Part shown: in pieces, positions 1 to 6,401 of the stretch
Position numbering within the stretch: position 1 is the stretch's first letter
How the letters are laid out: each line of letters opens with the position of its first letter
Source: Clostridiales bacterium
GTDB taxonomy: Bacteria > Bacillota > Clostridia > Lachnospirales > Lachnospiraceae
NCBI GenBank assembly: GCA_018374355.1
Contig: JAHAFI010000032.1
Span: 1 to 35,224 of the forward strand
Length of the DNA stretch: 35,224 bases
Direction: 5' to 3'
The notes under the pieces: generated by a model
Seen by the model: only the letters and a program-made list of their open reading frames with translations
The model's database searches: none
Told to the model about the DNA's origin: nothing
Translations under genes and position numbers: made by a program

Positions 1-69
1 AATACTGGGTTTGTTAGGTTTATTAAGGTTACCCTTTTTTAGAAAATTAAAAATATTCAACTTTTTCAC
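1..69 (-). CDS. Partial CDS, N-terminus only, unknown product
   Basis: A GTG start at 69-67 is preceded by a strong Shine-Dalgarno (AGAGGTGAT). The frame stays open to the window edge, giving 23 codons that begin MKKLNIFNFLKKG and continue Lys/Asn/Pro-rich. A consensus-like promoter lies about 110 bp upstream on the same strand (177-205), which supports a real gene leaving the window. The fragment is too short to assign a family. Its position directly downstream of hemW is where hrcA would be expected from the Bacillus order, but the visible residues do not look like HrcA. Confidence 0.55.
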   Translation of the reverse strand, partial: MKKLNIFNFLKKGNLNKPNKPSI

Positions 70-133
70 ATCACCTCTTGACATTTCTTAGCTGGACTTG
101 AAATTATCTATTCTTTTGCATACGCTTGTGACG

Positions 134-152
134 ATTCGGGACGCTGCCCTTC
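134..152 (+). repeat. Copy 1 of a short dispersed hairpin motif
   Basis: ATTCGGGACGCTGCCCTTC matches 17 of 19 bases of a second intergenic site on the other strand at 19699-19717. It can form a weak hairpin with its flanks (GTGA...GGG...CCC...TCAC). It lies in the leader of the partial gene at the left edge. No function is known to me. Confidence 0.35.
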
Positions 153-176
153 TTCACTGCGAAATCTGATACTGTC

Positions 177-205
177 AGTATAACCAGAACGTACGTTCCT
201 GTCAA
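177..205 (-). promoter_or_regulatory. Promoter with LexA-like palindrome in the spacer
   Basis: On the minus strand, TTGACA (205-200), a 17-base spacer and TATACT (182-177) form a near-consensus sigma-A promoter reading out of the window to the left. The spacer contains the perfect 12-bp palindrome GAACGTACGTTC (187-198). This fits the Firmicute LexA/DinR box pattern GAAC-N4-GTTC. A LexA-type repressor bound there would block RNA polymerase. SOS control is inferred. Confidence 0.6.
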
Positions 206-221
206 GTAAAAAACTTCTATT

Positions 222-1346
222 TTATCCTAAAAAATCCGCGAGAATCGGATTGCTCACACTAATTCCCTCCCGGGTGAACCTAAGCATATCACCCCGTTTT
301 TCCAGAAAGCCCATTTGGCTGTATTTGCGGATCACATCCCCGTAAACGGCATCCATAGGCGTTCCAAACTGATTTTCAAATTCACGGCAGGAAATCCCGT
401 CCGTAAGCCGCAGACCCAGAAATATAAACTCTTCCATCCGGCTCTGTGCATCAAGAACCTGTACATTTTCCCTGATCACCGCCCCATCATGGCTGTTTTC
501 CAGATATTTTCTGAAATCCTCCGTGTTGGAAAACCGGGTTTCTTTTACCAGAGAAGCGCTTCCCAGCCCCAGTCCCAAATATTCGGTACGGTTCCAATAT
601 CCCAGATTATGTCTGCATTCCTTCCCGTTTTTTGCGTAATTGGAGATTTCATACTGGTGGTATCCGTATTCCTCTAAAATTTCATGGGTCCGCTCATACA
701 TCCTGCGCTCTTCTTCCTCACCGGGCAGATCTAACTTGCGTTCTGCAAACGGCGTCCCTTCCTCAATGATCAGGCTGTACGCGGAAATATGCTCCGGATC
801 CAGCTTCGCAATCTGCCGCAGACTGTTCTCCCATGATTCCACACTCTGTTCAGGAAGTCCGGACATCAAATCTACGTTGATATTGGAAAATCCCGCCTCC
901 CTTGCCAATTGAAAATTTTCCAGAAACATTTCCCATGTATGGATTCTTCCAAGGATTTTCAGCTCCCTGTTTTCGGTGGACTGGCAGCCGAAGCTGATTC
1001 GGTTGATCCCTGCTTTTCTGTATATTTCCAGTTTTTCACGATCCACCGTCCCCGGATTTGCCTCCATGGAAATCTCTGCATTTTCCTCAATCGAAAAGAC
1101 CCTTCTTACACTTTCCAGAATTTCCTCCATCCATTTTCCTGCAAGCAGGGACGGGGTTCCTCCTCCTATAAAAATGGTTGAAACCCGGTAATCTTTAAAA
1201 TCCCTGCAGGATTCTATTTCCCTGCACAAAGCTTCTACATATTTTCTCTGCTGTTCCCTGTCCGCCGGACCTGAAAGAAAATCGCAGTATTCGCATTTTC
1301 TTACGCAGAATGGGATGTGCAGATATAATTCCAATTCTCTCTTCAC
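222..1346 (-). CDS. hemW: Radical SAM heme chaperone HemW
   Basis: HemW-type radical SAM protein of about 374 residues, formerly annotated as an oxygen-independent coproporphyrinogen oxidase-like protein. Family members bind heme and a 4Fe-4S cluster and are thought to deliver heme to hemoproteins. The N-terminus has HIPFC-x3-C-x2-CDF (Cys14, Cys18, Cys21), followed by IFIGGGTPS, the SAM-binding glycine-rich segment, and a C-terminal HemN-like region. I place the start at GTG 1346, because AGAGG lies 7 bases upstream and the protein then begins MKRELELYLHIPF. An ATG at 1367 is in frame but poorly preceded. In Bacillus hemW follows lepA; here about 5 kb of other genes intervene. Confidence 0.92.
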   Translation of the reverse strand: MKRELELYLHIPFCVRKCEYCDFLSGPADREQQRKYVEALCREIESCRDFKDYRVSTIFIGGGTPSLLAGKWMEEILESVRRVFSIEENAEISMEANPGTVDREKLEIYRKAGINRISFGCQSTENRELKILGRIHTWEMFLENFQLAREAGFSNINVDLMSGLPEQSVESWENSLRQIAKLDPEHISAYSLIIEEGTPFAERKLDLPGEEEERRMYERTHEILEEYGYHQYEISNYAKNGKECRHNLGYWNRTEYLGLGLGSASLVKETRFSNTEDFRKYLENSHDGAVIRENVQVLDAQSRMEEFIFLGLRLTDGISCREFENQFGTPMDAVYGDVIRKYSQMGFLEKRGDMLRFTREGISVSNPILADFLG

Positions 1347-1428
1347 ACTGATACCTCTTACTATCATTTGTCTTCAACAACGTTCGTTCACACTCTGGTA
1401 TCATATCATATTTTCCCCAAAAATTCTA

Positions 1429-1479
1429 TTGACATCCTCTCATTTTAGAGATATGATGATGATATCAAATTAATATCAT
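1429..1479 (+). promoter_or_regulatory. Promoter and dyad operator of the SPFH gene
   Basis: TTGACA (1429-1434), a 17-base spacer and TATGAT (1452-1457) form a promoter for the downstream SPFH gene. Directly after the -10, perfect 7-bp arms ATGATAT (1459-1465) and ATATCAT (1473-1479) flank a 7-base centre. The dyad would cover the transcription start, so it looks like a repressor operator. The co-transcribed ribbon-helix-helix protein is one possible ligand, by inference only. Confidence 0.6.
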
Positions 1480-1502
1480 TTTATTTTTCAGGAGGTAAGG
1501 AT

Positions 1503-2531
1503 ATGGAAAACACAAAAATAACTGAAGAAAAACTTTTAAAACCAATGTCCGGTATGCTCATGCTGTTCGTTTCTTTTCTCGCCATCGCAGGCGGCACGCT
1601 TTTCTTCGTGCTGGGAGTCATAAATTCCACCGGAGGTCCGGACAACAACACCGTTGAAAATCCCCTTCTGTTGGGAATATCAATCACCGTCTTTATCCTT
1701 GCAGTGATCGGCGGACCGATTCTCATGGGCGGCCTGAAAATCATCCGTCCAAACGAGGCTCTGGTACTGACCCTGTTCGGAAAATACTACGGAACACTCT
1801 ATGAACCGGGATACTTTTGGGTAAACCCTTTTTGTACCGCTATCAATCCCGCAGCAGAAAAAGCTGCTGAAGCCCAGACCAGCGCTGCGGTTACAGGGAT
1901 TGCCACCGGAAATGTAACTTCCGGAAAACAGGTTTCCACCAAAAAGAAAGTTTCCTTAAAGACCATGACTCTCAATAATGACAAACAAAAAGTCAACGAT
2001 GAATCAGGAAATCCCATAGAGATCGGAACCGTAGTGATCTGGAAGGTTGAGAATGCCACCAAAGCCGTTCTGAACGTGGAAAACTTCTACGAATACCTTT
2101 CCATCCAGTGCGACGCGATCACCCGCAACGCAGCCCGCTGCTACCCCTACGATGCTGCTGAGGGAAGTGATGAAAAATCTCTCCGTGGAAGCAGTCGGGA
2201 AATCGCCGACATCATGCAGGAAGAGCTCCAGCAGAAGGTTCTGGAAGCCGGAATCAGCATTTTGGATGTCCGCATCACCCATCTGGCCTATGCGCCGGAG
2301 ATTGCTTCCGCCATGCTTCAGCGCCAGCAGGCCGCAGCAGTCATCGATGCCCGCCAGAAAATTGTAGAAGGCGCCGTCGGTATGGTAGAAATGGCTTTAC
2401 ATCAGCTATCCGAAAATGATATTGTAGAACTTGACGAGGAACGTAAAGCCGCCATGGTCAGCAACCTTCTTGTAGTCCTTTGCGGCAGCAAGGACGCGCA
2501 GCCTATCGTAAACAGCGGCTCCCTCTACTAA
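1503..2531 (+). CDS. SPFH/Band 7 domain membrane protein
   Basis: A 342-residue protein with two hydrophobic segments near the N-terminus (about 17-40 and 55-78). A stomatin/prohibitin-type SPFH domain follows, starting at about IIRPNEALVLTLFGKYYG and running to about residue 320. The C-terminal part holds the Ala/Gln/Arg-rich helical stretch (MLQRQQAAAVIDARQKIVEGA) typical of SPFH oligomers. Family members form ring-like membrane scaffolds tied to membrane domains or protease control; the role here is unknown. The start ATG has AGGAGG upstream. It precedes a small ribbon-helix-helix gene by 38 bp and is probably co-transcribed with it. A dyad overlaps its promoter start. Confidence 0.85.
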   Translation: MENTKITEEKLLKPMSGMLMLFVSFLAIAGGTLFFVLGVINSTGGPDNNTVENPLLLGISITVFILAVIGGPILMGGLKIIRPNEALVLTLFGKYYGTLYEPGYFWVNPFCTAINPAAEKAAEAQTSAAVTGIATGNVTSGKQVSTKKKVSLKTMTLNNDKQKVNDESGNPIEIGTVVIWKVENATKAVLNVENFYEYLSIQCDAITRNAARCYPYDAAEGSDEKSLRGSSREIADIMQEELQQKVLEAGISILDVRITHLAYAPEIASAMLQRQQAAAVIDARQKIVEGAVGMVEMALHQLSENDIVELDEERKAAMVSNLLVVLCGSKDAQPIVNSGSLY

Positions 2532-2569
2532 TTTTACCTTGTATTCCCTGTCAGAAAGGAGGACCGCAG

Positions 2570-2758
2570 ATGGCCGATCAAAAACCAAAAGAAAAAGCAA
2601 AAAAGCAGGTTCCGCTCCGTCTCTCCGCCTCCCTCTGGAACGATCTGGCCCAGTGGGCCGAAGACGATTTCCGCTCCATTAACGGGCAGATCGAATATCT
2701 CTTGACGGAATGCGTCAAATACCATAAGGGTAAAAAGAAAGACGAGAATCACACTTAA
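2570..2758 (+). CDS. Small Arc-like ribbon-helix-helix protein
   Basis: A 62-residue basic protein starting at ATG 2570, with AAGGAGG just upstream. An N-terminal Lys-rich tail leads into VPLRLSASLWNDLAQWAED, then NGQIEYLLTECVKYH. This is the strand-helix-helix pattern of Arc/MetJ-type DNA-binding proteins. The longer in-frame extension back to 2480 overlaps the SPFH gene and has no ribosome binding site, so I reject it. Pairing with an SPFH gene suggests it either regulates that operon or acts as a small partner protein. No toxin gene is adjacent. Confidence 0.75.
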   Translation: MADQKPKEKAKKQVPLRLSASLWNDLAQWAEDDFRSINGQIEYLLTECVKYHKGKKKDENHT

Positions 2759-2780
2759 CCAAATGATGCAGATGCATTCA

Positions 2781-2819
2781 AAAAGGACTTTGCTTCGTTT
2801 ATGAAGTAAAGTCCTTTTC
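2781..2819. terminator. Bidirectional terminator between convergent genes
   Basis: AAAGGACTTTGCTTC pairs with GAAGTAAAGTCCTTT around a short loop, flanked by A-rich and T-rich tracts on both sides. It sits between the convergent ribbon-helix-helix gene (ends 2758) and GNAT gene (ends 2829) and can serve both strands. Confidence 0.85.
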
Positions 2820-2828
2820 TCCAACATT

Positions 2829-3359
2829 TTAGTAGATCTGTAAACATTCTGATGACGAATAAATTTGATTCCAGAAATTTTTGAATTCCTCCATAGAAAG
2901 AAAACCGCCTCTCGACAATATTTCATAAGACTCATTCCGCCATTCATAGGCCACATTCGTTTCTAAAAAACCATTATGCAAGTAAAATCTTTTCCGTTTA
3001 TGGCGTTTGCTGTAATCCACCCCCTGTTTATTCTCCGCCTCAATGTCAACTATGATTCTTTTTCCTGCCTTTCTTTCTGCTATTGCAGATAATACGGCTG
3101 TTCCATACCCTTTTCCACGAAGTTCTTCTTCAATTGCAAAGTAGATGATATGCGAAATCTCCCCACAATTCAGCAGGCAGGCAAAACCGCAAAAAGTATT
3201 TTCATCCCAAAAAGCAAGCACCTCACCATGTCCGGTATGATCCTGAAGCAACGGCATAAGCGGCCGCCTTTCTTTATTCGGAAATGCTGAAATGTACAGT
3301 TCATTGATCATACCTATTTCTTTTGACTGTTCCGTTATTTTTGCAATATTTAAGTTCAA
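2829..3359 (-). CDS. GNAT family N-acetyltransferase
   Basis: A 176-residue protein of the GNAT superfamily, which transfers acetyl groups from acetyl-CoA. The acetyl-CoA-binding motif A is visible as IIYFAIEEELRGKGYGTAV (R-G-K-G-Y-G loop), followed by FYLHNGF, typical of the family's last core segment. The best start is TTG 3359: AGGAGG lies 6 bases upstream, while the ATG at 3404 has no such site. The substrate cannot be read from sequence. It lies 48 bp downstream of the MarR gene on the same strand and is probably co-transcribed from the operator-bearing promoter at 3925-3975. Confidence 0.85.
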   Translation of the reverse strand: MNLNIAKITEQSKEIGMINELYISAFPNKERRPLMPLLQDHTGHGEVLAFWDENTFCGFACLLNCGEISHIIYFAIEEELRGKGYGTAVLSAIAERKAGKRIIVDIEAENKQGVDYSKRHKRKRFYLHNGFLETNVAYEWRNESYEILSRGGFLSMEEFKNFWNQIYSSSECLQIY

Positions 3360-3407
3360 ATCAAATCCTCCTATTTCAACACAGACAAATCCTGCAGCAA
3401 GCACAGC

Positions 3408-3857
3408 TCACCGTGATTCATTGATATAACGCCGTGTTTCTTCCTGAAGCTGCTTTGCAAACTGCTCAATCCCCTCAATAAATTCATCTGAAACGCTAAA
3501 TAATGTCCGTTCCATCGCCTGTTCTTCAACTTCATAGACTTCTTTCAATATTTTTTTGGCCAACGCCTGCCCTGTTTTTGTCAGACAAACTGTTTTTTCT
3601 TTTTTTCCCATATCAGACTGGAGAAAAATGAGTTCCTTCTCAACGCATTCCTTCACAATCGTATTCAATGTTGTCCTTGGTATTAGCCATTCTTCGCAAA
3701 TCTCTTTTTGAGAATGGGGCTGGCCGTCATCCAGTGCATATAAAAGGGCAAGCGTATTTTCCTTGATACCGACTTTTTTTGCAATCATATCATAAATCCC
3801 ATCTATGACATTGACCGCAATCATAATTCTTCTGATTTCCTCCCTGTTTTGACCCAT
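3408..3857 (-). CDS. MarR family transcriptional regulator
   Basis: A 149-residue winged-helix repressor of the MarR type. The recognition region runs through QKEICEEWLIPRTTLNTIVKECVEKELI, followed by a wing near SDMGKKEKTVCLTKTGQALAKKI. I choose ATG 3857 because GAGAGG lies 9 bases upstream and the length then fits the family (about 140-150). An in-frame ATG at 3914 would add 19 basic residues but has only a poorly spaced TAAGGG. Two near-identical palindromes cover its own promoter, indicating autoregulation. MarR proteins usually respond to small aromatic or toxic ligands. It sits in front of a GNAT gene and divergent from a TetR/MATE unit. Confidence 0.85.
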   Translation of the reverse strand: MGQNREEIRRIMIAVNVIDGIYDMIAKKVGIKENTLALLYALDDGQPHSQKEICEEWLIPRTTLNTIVKECVEKELIFLQSDMGKKEKTVCLTKTGQALAKKILKEVYEVEEQAMERTLFSVSDEFIEGIEQFAKQLQEETRRYINESR

Positions 3858-3924
3858 CGCTTTCTTCCTCTCATTCCATTTTTCTTTCACAAATCGTTTT
3901 CTTTCTGACACCATCCCTTACATA

Positions 3925-3975
3925 ATACGAATTCGTATCAAACAATAATATAGTACGAATTCGTACCAAAGTCAA
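3925..3975 (-). promoter_or_regulatory. MarR promoter with two palindromic operators
   Basis: On the minus strand TTGACT (3975-3970), 17 bases, then TATATT (3952-3947) form the promoter. GTACGAATTCGTAC (3953-3966) fills the spacer, and ATACGAATTCGTAT (3925-3938) lies at about +9 to +22. The two perfect 14-bp palindromes share TACGAATTCGTA and are centred 28 bp apart. They are probably operators for the adjacent MarR protein. Confidence 0.75.
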
Positions 3976-3996
3976 CAAGAAAAAATCGCCTTTAAA

Positions 3997-4053
3997 TATT
4001 GACCTAGTGGTCTATATTTGTTATAATGCAAAAAACAGACCACTCGGTCAATA
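3997..4053 (+). promoter_or_regulatory. TetR/MATE promoter with two inverted operator copies
   Basis: TTGACC (3999-4004), a 17-base spacer and TATAAT (4022-4027) form a strong promoter for the TetR gene. The 17-bp motif AGACCACTNGGTCAATA occurs twice: on the minus strand at 4013-3997, overlapping the -35, and on the plus strand at 4037-4053, just after the start of transcription. Each copy is itself a partial dyad (GACC...GGTC). These are probably autoregulatory sites of the TetR-family protein. Confidence 0.75.
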
Positions 4054-4071
4054 TTTATTTATGGAGGTATC

Positions 4072-4677
4072 ATGAAACGAGAGGAAAAAAATCAGCAGAC
4101 AAAGCGCCGTATTATGGACGCTGCTTTATCTGAATTCTCAGAACAAGGTTACGGCGCCAGTTCCGTCAATACCATTTGTTCTGCGCAAGGCGTCTCCAAA
4201 GGGATCATTTATCACTACTTTCGGACAAAGGATGAACTTTTTTTAGCCTGTGTGGAAGAATGTTTTGATTTACTTGCAGCATATGTCAAGGAAAAACTTC
4301 AAATGGAGAAGGGCAGTGTGGAAGAACAACTGGAAGAATATTTTTCAGTCCGGACCGATTTTTTTACCAAATATCCGGTTTATCAAAGAATCTATTGCGA
4401 AGCTGTGATTACGCCGCCAACCGTTCTCAAGGACGAGATACAAATGCGGAAAAAAACTTTTGACACTTTAAACATACAGATTTTGGAGCATTTGTTAGAA
4501 CCGGTTTCCCTGCGTTCACAGATTTCAAAAGAGGAAGTCATTGAAACTTTTCGGCAGTTTCAGGATTTTATCAATGCAAATTATCAGGCAGATGATTTTG
4601 AAGTACATGAGAAAAAGTGCCGGAAAGCATTAAATATTTTGCTCTACGGTGTTATTGAAAGAAAGGAGAATGATTAA
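4072..4677 (+). CDS. TetR/AcrR family transcriptional regulator
   Basis: A 201-residue TetR-family repressor. The N-terminal helix-turn-helix is clear: RRIMDAALSEFSEQGYGASS, then TICSAQGVSKGIIYHYFRTKDELF, which carries the family signature ending in Y-H-Y-F. The remaining 140 or so residues form the variable helical ligand-binding and dimerisation domain. Ribosome binding site GGAGG lies 7 bases before ATG. The stop codon is immediately followed by the MATE start, so the two are one operon. The likely role is ligand-responsive control of the efflux gene and of itself through the two inverted 17-bp sites upstream. Confidence 0.9.
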   Translation: MKREEKNQQTKRRIMDAALSEFSEQGYGASSVNTICSAQGVSKGIIYHYFRTKDELFLACVEECFDLLAAYVKEKLQMEKGSVEEQLEEYFSVRTDFFTKYPVYQRIYCEAVITPPTVLKDEIQMRKKTFDTLNIQILEHLLEPVSLRSQISKEEVIETFRQFQDFINANYQADDFEVHEKKCRKALNILLYGVIERKEND

Positions 4678-4678
4678 A

Positions 4679-6046
4679 ATGTCTGATGCACAAAGTTCAA
4701 ATTCTATTTTGGGGAGTATGGCCCCCTCCAAGGCAATTATAAAATTAGCCGTTCCCGCCACTCTTGCACTGCTGGCAAAAGCCGTATATAATCTGGTGGA
4801 TACCGCTTATATCGGGATGTTAAACTCTGATATAGCCCTAACCGCAGTCGGTGTTACCGTACCTCTGCTGCTCATCATGGTGTCCATTGAAAATATATTT
4901 GCCGCCGGAGCCGCTGTTTTAGCAGGACGGCAGCTTGGGGCCAGCGACCATGAAGGCGCCAGCCGCACCGTGACTACCATTATCGGTATTTCTGTTATTA
5001 TTGGCATACTATTGTGTGTAGGCGGAATCGTATTTATGGATCCTCTAATGCGTGCTTTTGGAGCCTCGGAAGCTTCCCTGCCCTTAGCAAAAGACTACGC
5101 TTTTTGGATGTTTATAGCAGCTTTGGCTAACTTACCGGCTCAAAGCATGAATTGCGCTGCACGGGCAGAATCCTCAGTGAAAATTTCTTCGATTGCCGTT
5201 ATTACCGGAGCCCTTCTCAATGTAGTGTTAGATCCCATTTTTATGTTTGAGTGGGGATTCAATATGGGCGTAGAGGGAGCCTCACTGGCAACCACAGTCT
5301 CCCAGTTTGTCACATTTTTCATTCTGATGTGGTTTTACGCAAGCGGACGCTCTATCATCAAAATCAGATTAAAAGCCTTCCAGCCCGATTGGGAGCTTAT
5401 CAAAACAGTTACCCTCATCGGTATTCCTACGGCAGTCATTCAAATCTGTCTGTCGGTAGCAGCTTCCCTAACAAATATTGCCGCCACCGGTTTACCGAAT
5501 TCCGATGAAATTATCGCAGCTTACGGTGTGGTTCAACGTCTGATCCTAATCGGCTGTTATGTAATTATGGGATTCATGCAAGGATATCAGCCAGTTGCCT
5601 CCTACGCTTTTGGAGCAAAAAAAGAGGAACGCTTCCACCAGTCCGTCCGCTTTGCCTTAAAGGGCTCTCTGGTGCTGACAATCCTAGTAGCTGCAGTCTA
5701 TATCCTGTTAGCAAAACCTCTGATTTCACTGTTCAATAACAATCCGATGATTGTAGACTACGGCAGATGGCTGCTTATCTCTCAGGTAGCATTATATCCT
5801 GCTTTCGGCTTATGCTATATGATGACAATAACTTATCAGACAATCGGAGCTTCCAAATACGGACTATTCCTTTCCGTAATCCGGCAGGGTTTATTCTATA
5901 TTCCGTTTATCTTAACACTTCCAAAATTTTTCGGAGTAAACGGCATTTATTTTTCCCAACCCGCCGCCGACCTCCTGACAATTCTGGTGTGTATGTTATC
6001 CGTCAAATCCATGAAATCACTAGCCAGCAAAAACATGCTTCTATAA
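4679..6046 (+). CDS. MATE family multidrug efflux transporter
   Basis: A 455-residue integral membrane protein with about 12 hydrophobic helices in two homologous halves, as in MATE/NorM-DinF transporters, which export drugs or metabolites using a Na+ or H+ gradient. The first half starts AIIKLAVPATLALLAKAVYN and has LVDTAYIGML; the loop between halves is followed by the second repeat near IGIPTAVIQICLS and GFMQGYQPVASYAFGAK. ATG 4679 is chosen, with GGAG about 10 bases upstream; an in-frame ATG at 4670 is only 1 base from that site. It begins one base after the TetR stop. Substrate is unknown. Confidence 0.92.
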   Translation: MSDAQSSNSILGSMAPSKAIIKLAVPATLALLAKAVYNLVDTAYIGMLNSDIALTAVGVTVPLLLIMVSIENIFAAGAAVLAGRQLGASDHEGASRTVTTIIGISVIIGILLCVGGIVFMDPLMRAFGASEASLPLAKDYAFWMFIAALANLPAQSMNCAARAESSVKISSIAVITGALLNVVLDPIFMFEWGFNMGVEGASLATTVSQFVTFFILMWFYASGRSIIKIRLKAFQPDWELIKTVTLIGIPTAVIQICLSVAASLTNIAATGLPNSDEIIAAYGVVQRLILIGCYVIMGFMQGYQPVASYAFGAKKEERFHQSVRFALKGSLVLTILVAAVYILLAKPLISLFNNNPMIVDYGRWLLISQVALYPAFGLCYMMTITYQTIGASKYGLFLSVIRQGLFYIPFILTLPKFFGVNGIYFSQPAADLLTILVCMLSVKSMKSLASKNMLL

Positions 6047-6137
6047 CCCAATCAGGTGAAGCAGTCAAAAAAAATACTTTCTATGCCCTTTCCAAAAAGT
6101 ACAAATCTCCCTTCTCCTCCACGCCACAGCGTCCCCA

Positions 6138-6382
6138 GCAGAGGAGGGATTGATTCCCGGCGGCGGGCATGGCGGAGTGCTTTTAGCAGGACTTGTAAAA
6201 AAAGTCAGCCACAGCGATGGAGAAAAATGGGTTACCGAACCCATTTTTCAGCGGCACTGAGGTGGGAAATCATCAGATTTCCCGCCGAACTGCCGCGGTG
6301 CCATCGTTGTGGCTGACTTTATTTACATAGACCTGCTTAAAGCGCGGAGCTGGCCGCCGCCGGGAATCAATCCCTCCGCTGC
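6138..6382 (+). repeat. 245-bp inverted-repeat element, three-way-junction fold
   Basis: Arms 6138-6220 and 6301-6382 are close inverted copies; 6143-6166 pairs perfectly with 6354-6377, and 6201-6220 pairs with 6301-6320. The core between them holds two further hairpins. One is a perfect 12-bp stem (6222-6233 with 6238-6249, loop ACCG). The other is a two-part stem (6251-6256 with 6291-6296; 6261-6271 with 6276-6286, loop ATCA) with an internal loop that can form tandem G-A pairs. Three positions (6178/6344, 6214/6307, 6263/6284) pair as G-U only on plus-strand RNA. It fills the gap between convergent MATE and lepA genes. It contains no credible coding sequence. It may be a MITE-like repeat, a structured RNA or a bidirectional terminator. 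Confidence 0.8.
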
Positions 6383-6401
6383 GGCCGCCACCACCACCCC
6401 T

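Noticed and set aside
2570..2758. Antitoxin of a toxin-antitoxin pair
   Set aside because: The RHH fold suits an antitoxin, but no small toxin gene flanks it; the partner is an SPFH membrane protein and the next gene is convergent.
6056..6316. An 86-codon plus-strand reading frame across the inverted-repeat element
   Set aside because: It has no ribosome binding site, an improbable residue composition, and follows the hairpin arms, so it is a by-product of the palindrome.
6138..6382. A retron msr/msd or an HNH/IscB-associated guide RNA
   Set aside because: No reverse transcriptase, HNH or transposase gene is nearby, so only a structured repeat of unknown class is claimed.
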